Shown here: positions 61,701 to 64,000 of the stretch, in pieces
How the letters are laid out: every line of letters begins with the position of its first letter
Position numbering within the stretch: the first letter of the stretch is position 1
DNA from: Magnolia sinica
Taxonomy: Eukaryota; Streptophyta; Magnoliopsida; Magnoliales; Magnoliaceae
Length of the DNA: 64,000 nucleotides
Assembly: GCF_029962835.1 (NCBI RefSeq)
Contig: NC_080582.1
Location: 76,132,177 to 76,196,176 of the forward strand
Reading direction: 5' to 3'
Notes under the pieces: generated by a model
What the model saw: the letters and a program-made list of their open reading frames with translations, nothing else
Databases searched by the model: none
Told to the model about the DNA's origin: nothing
Made by a program: the position numbers and the translations under genes

Positions 61701-63801
61701 ACGTGTAATCAACAAAATGGAACAAATAAAAGTTTGTAGATGCAGGAAATGTAGTGCTTTTTACACACCTTCTTAGTAAGGAAATGCTTATGCATGTTAG
61801 CACGTGTAGTCAACAAAATGGAACAAATAAAAGTTTGTAGATGCAGGAATCTTACTAGAAATTCACAAAGCAACATAATCAAGTTTCTGTACTTTCCTGA
61901 ACCATTGTGTTTTGAGAAGTCTCTTGTAAAGGCAATGAGTACATTCATTTTCATAGGAAAGCACTCACAAGTTTCTGTACTTTCCTGAACCATTGTGTTT
62001 TGAGAATACTCTTGTAAAGGCAAGAGTACATTCATTTTCATAGGAAAACACTTACAACGGCAAGAGTACATTCATTTTCATAGGAAAGCACTTTCAAATT
62101 TCAAAATCTGTCCAGATGAGGAAACCACCTCCCATACTGAGGAAGACTATATAGAAAATGCTAAAGTAGGGCTGGGCTGTCAATGGACACCTGGATTCAT
62201 AGATACCAAAAGTATCCAACCCTGTTTACTCAGATAGAGATCCAGATTTCAGGCCCAATTAATGGTGTTTCGGTCCATGGATTTAGATCTGATTTGGGGT
62301 CGGATCTGTTTGGATGCCTAACTCGAGTACCAGAATATTTGATTTTATTTTTTTTTTTGTATTTTTTTAAACTATATTTATTTATTTGAATGGTATTTAA
62401 TTATATTTATTATTCAAAAACCATACAAAATTCAAGCTTCTAGTTTGGACCTGAATTCAGATCCAGACCCAAACATGAGTCAAGATCCAATTTGTTATCC
62501 AAACTCCATTTCAAGCTCTAATTTGTGCTCAAAACTAGACCTGATAGGACCTGACAGGGTCTCTAGATCAGATGTGGATGTATATTGTACCCGTATTCAA
62601 ACCCAACATGACCAGAATCCAATTCCTCTGGTTGGGTCTGGAATCTGGATGCCAACAACAGTACCCAGTCCCCAATATAACTAATTCTAGTAGATAAGCA
62701 TAACTAAATTATGATATCATGTAACCCCAACAGACTTATACTGAGTGTTTGGAATGTAAGTTTGGTAGGAATAGTTATAAAGGTGAGGTTTAGATAAAAA
62801 TCGATGATCAGGAGTTTCCTTGAAGTGATTTTTTCTTTTCTTTTTAAAGGAGTAATCAGTGTCTCCAATAGCATTAGAGGTTGCTGGATAAAGTGGAGAT
62901 GTGCCTTTGAGGAGTTGTGTGATCACCCGATGCCTATGAACCTCAAGGCCCTGTTCGTAATTACAGAAATTAGAATATGAATTTGGTTAACCCATGAACT
63001 CATCAAATTCATGGATTTACATTGAATTGGGATTTGACAAATCTCGAAATCCACTATTTGTGAATCATGCTACAAATCCATGGATTTGGGAGCATTAATT
63101 GCAGTGTTAGAGCATTTATTGCAACAGAATAACTTTTATTGCTTCTATGCATTCTCTTATAATATTTCTTTTAAATGCTTTTGGTATCACCCATCTAAAC
63201 TTGTGGTGGGTATTAAAATTAAGAACGTGAGCTGTCAAACCATATGTCAGCTATTCCATGCTATGCCACTGCACCACTTGCATGCAAAGGCTTGCTGATT
63301 CCAAACTGAACAGTTGTCAACAACTAGACTTTTGAAGCTATCAACAATAGCAAACCAACATGCAATCCTCATGGACTGTTACTTCCGGTTTTTGTTCCGA
63401 ATTTAGAGTTATTTGATTTGAGACAACTCCAAAAAACTCAAAAACCCGGATCTCTTTATAGATTGCCTTTGTCTGTTTGTTGTCTCATTTAAGGCGGGAT
63501 TGCTTGTATGAGTTGGGTCCTGTGCATCAACTTGTCATTATAGTCCTTTCTCCTAATACAACACTCAATGAGTCTCTTACTATCCAAAATATCCAACGTA
63601 TGCTTGTAGATTTTGACTTGTTGGTTCATTCTCGTGTTTGTTCTTTGTTGGCATTGGCAGCTTGCAATGGAGGAGAGCAAAAATTTCAGTGATAGGAACA
63701 TCTTTATTGTTCTAATCCCCAACAAGACAGTTCAGCAAAAGGCACAAGAACTTCCAAATAAACGGGAAAAGCCAGTGACTGGAGTTTCTGCAGGTGTCTG
63801 A
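40759..63801 (+). CDS. Translation initiation factor IF-3, plastid type, complete
   Basis: Bacterial-type IF-3 for organelle ribosomes: it keeps the small subunit free and checks start-codon pairing. Nine exons join in frame, all with GT/AG: 40759-41021, 44455-44479, 44634-44693, 46162-46214, 47174-47229, 47362-47395, 60372-60444, 60547-60639 and 63661-63801; 265 aa. The start is the first ATG and opens a Ser/Thr/Arg-rich transit peptide (MAGISTTSFPCKPILSRTLA). The IF3 N-domain follows: VRLIDEQQNMVGVVSKNEAM, then PPVVRIMDYNKYRYEQQKKK, the family signature. After the linker comes the C-domain: ELKMGYNIDSHDYSVRLKAA, KVKVIVNLKGRENEFRNIAI. The tail KREKPVTGVSAGV is typical of plant plastid IF-3. 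Exon 2 has only 25 bases. Intron 6, about 13 kb, is filled with nested mobile elements. Arabidopsis relatives are about 280-310 aa, so the length fits. Plastid rather than mitochondrial location is inferred from the resemblance. Confidence 0.94.
41633..42445. mobile_element. ATCGCCGATA-type repeat in IF-3 intron 1
   Basis: Ends are imperfectly inverted: GTTTGAAGTATTAGTATC at the left and GGGGATGCTTCGAACAAT at the right. The right third has a loose tandem pattern of ATTGGCAATACATTGGCAAT and TGGAATTTAC. No coding domain is seen. Similar ATCGGCGATATT repeats are widespread in plants and are probably non-autonomous DNA elements. Confidence 0.6.
44511..44543. repeat. (TTC)n microsatellite in IF-3 intron 2
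   Basis: About ten TTC units ending in CTCGAG. It lies 31 bp after the 25-base exon and forms the pyrimidine-rich part of a 154-bp intron. Confidence 0.9.
44750..44875 (+). mobile_element. tRNA-derived SINE in IF-3 intron 3
   Basis: ATGGCTCAGTGGTAGATACT is a clear A box with a tRNA-like start, and GGTCATGGATTCGAGAACCC a B box. The body holds a (GT)n run at 44811-44835 and ends in T and A runs. The head resembles that of a tRNA, but the rest does not fold as one. It is a different subfamily from the two SINEs at 23.4 and 28.7 kb, which share the run of GTGTG/CACAC before the tail. Confidence 0.6.
46340..46875. mobile_element. GTAGCGTAGC-type inverted-repeat element in IF-3 intron 4
   Basis: Left: CAAATAGCGAATAGCATGTA with GCGTAGC. 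Right: inverted words ACTAAATAGCGTCAGCTACA and TGCTACATAG, plus GAATAGCATATGC in the middle. The AT-rich centre (46500-46690) has no coding frame. Likely a MITE or solo end. Confidence 0.55.
47571..48013. mobile_element. hAT-type MITE in IF-3 intron 6
   Basis: Left AGGGCCTGTTTCAATTGAAG and right CTACCCAAACAGGCTATAAA give the inverted ends GGCCTGTTT / AAACAGGC common to plant hAT-type MITEs. Subterminal words GAATGCAA and TTGCATTC are also inverted. No transposase is present and the 8-bp target duplication is not clear. Confidence 0.65.
48014..49300. other. IF-3 intron 6, unique part
   Basis: Ordinary AT-rich intron sequence. A purine-rich run (48895-48930) and an AGAGAGAG run near 49211 are the only low-complexity parts. 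No reading frame with family features. Confidence 0.5.
49660..51465 (-). repeat. Left inverted arm
   Basis: Contains, from outside in: a 370-bp non-repetitive part, GTATTTATAGATCTCTCACG (inverted TATA box) near 50141, the minisatellite 50270-50860, a second GGTATTTATAGACTTCCC near 51060, and a part with repeated CATCCGTCCATTCTT words. It ends inside at CTCAACAAATGC. Confidence 0.85.
50270..50860. repeat. Minisatellite in the left arm
   Basis: The inner part (50590-50840) has about six units of 40-42 bp of the form GCAGGGTATTAAGACAAGGG, AGAGATATGGCGCACAAG. The outer part has about six looser units near 48 bp sharing GAAGTGGCGCACA and GGACA. The array is mirrored in the right arm. Confidence 0.85.
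51466..53945. other. Unique centre of the inverted-arm element
   Basis: AT-rich. Near 51590-51700 there is a loose repeat of GTCGATGATTGTTGTCAAGC words, and near 52090-52180 a run of CTTGTCCAGTCAAG words. Several short frames exist, the longest 52368-52811. No known transposon protein was recognised. It may be captured host sequence or the remnant of an internal region. Confidence 0.6.
52368..52811 (+). CDS. Hypothetical 147-aa frame in the element centre
   Basis: Longest frame in the centre, from MPSKYWQFSIQKFKSSRLTT to YAWQRDPYGIIY. It is Lys/Tyr/Leu-rich with a hydrophobic segment near its end (VIYALVFLIISYAW). No family was recognised, no splice signals were judged, and the AT-rich context makes a chance frame quite possible. 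It is listed because it is the only sizeable frame inside an otherwise non-coding element. Confidence 0.15.
   Translation: MPSKYWQFSIQKFKSSRLTTSLQLQYIYSSDKSCKVLLSLAYLMMKKYYLTKFSKARKNKLANNYHSLLDHLKIQIYSLDSLKGASRVIHPSRVSADFIFLNIIFRRDPYTKLTWKEGMIYFFKVIYALVFLIISYAWQRDPYGIIY
53946..55821 (+). repeat. Right inverted arm
   Basis: Inverse of the left arm. TGTTGAGGCACAAAAAATAT begins near 53951, preceded by a purine-rich GAAGGATTGAGGGTG. CTATAAATACCCCTGCTTAC lies near 54350, the minisatellite at about 54600-55215, GAGATCTATACATAC near 55326, and the arm ends CTTGTCAAAACA. Confidence 0.85.
54600..55215. repeat. Minisatellite in the right arm
   Basis: Reverse complement of the left array: units such as CTTGTGCGCCATATCTTTCT, CCCTTGTCTTAATACCCTGC, about six, then looser units with GTGCGCCACTTC. 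Unit number and order are close to those of the left arm, so the arms were copied as a whole and did not amplify separately. Confidence 0.85.
61455..61853. repeat. Tandem repeat in IF-3 intron 8, four units
   Basis: Units of about 90-110 bp with GGAAATGCTCATGCATGTTA, GTGTAATCAACAAAATGG, AACAAATAAAAGTTTGTAGA and TGCAGGAAATGTAGTGC. The third unit lacks about 20 bp. Confidence 0.88.
61880..62095. repeat. Second tandem repeat in IF-3 intron 8
   Basis: Two full units of about 91 bp (AAGTTTCTGTACTTTCCTGA through AGTACATTCATTTTCATAGG) and one partial unit. It lies directly after the first array but has an unrelated unit. Confidence 0.88.
62165..62660. repeat. GCTGTCAATGG-type repeat in IF-3 intron 8
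   Basis: Starts with AGGGCTGGGCTGTCAATGGA and is rich in GATCCAGA, GACCTGA and GGATTTAGATC words to about 62650. The ends are only vaguely inverted (CCTGGATTCATAGATACC against GGTCTGGAATCTGGATGCC). The rest of the intron to 63660 shows no gene. Confidence 0.4.
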
Positions 63802-64000
63802 TGAGAATCGTGATTTCTGCATGGGTGGTTTTGACATCTAGTAATGAAAAAGGTAATCTTCTTTGTATTCTTTAATTAGAATTCTTCAAATCAAGCTGTA
63901 TATAGTAATGTGATGCAATTCTCATTTTCTGCAACATGTTTGGTAACCAAAGGAATTGCTATCTTTTCTTCATTTCATTGGGGATTGAAACTGTGAGCTT

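Overview
The window is nuclear DNA of a flowering plant. It holds spliced plant genes with GT/AG introns, an intronless pentatricopeptide gene, Ty1/copia retrotransposon remains, tRNA-derived SINEs, and very many small inverted-repeat elements with GGGGCCCACC-type ends. The density of that last repeat reminds me of magnoliid genomes, but this is an impression and the species cannot be fixed from the sequence.

Layout. (1) 363-3960: the 3' two thirds of an eIF(iso)4G gene, five visible exons with MIF4G and MA3 domains; its 5' end lies before the window. (2) 5796-7310: a complete single-exon PLS-class PPR protein with an E-type end. (3) 7998-12948: a Ty1/copia element on the minus strand with two 306-bp LTRs, broken inside. 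(4) 12.9-40.6 kb: a repeat-rich tract dominated by one family of foldback MITEs (called family F below). Scattered in it are three copies of a small two-exon gene for a secreted, possibly GPI-anchored protein: copy A at 17.1-18.7 kb is broken, copy B at 24319-24812 and copy C at 34301-35695 look intact. (5) 40759-63801: a complete nine-exon gene for plastid translation initiation factor IF-3. It spreads over 23 kb because intron 6 alone is about 13 kb.

That giant intron holds the most unusual structure. A degraded minus-strand copia element is split by a small GTTACCGTTAC-rich repeat, and that repeat is itself split by a 6.16-kb element, 49660-55821. The 6.16-kb element has two arms of about 1.8 kb in inverted orientation, each carrying a 40-48 bp minisatellite, around a 2.5-kb unique centre. 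Its ends are TG...CA and a near-perfect 5-bp duplication flanks it, as for an LTR element, yet the arms are inverted as in foldback elements.

The two translation genes act in different compartments: eIF(iso)4G in cytosolic cap-dependent initiation, IF-3 in plastid initiation. The PPR protein most likely acts on organelle RNA. I see no sign that the genes are functionally clustered. No rRNA gene, true tRNA gene or CRISPR array was seen.
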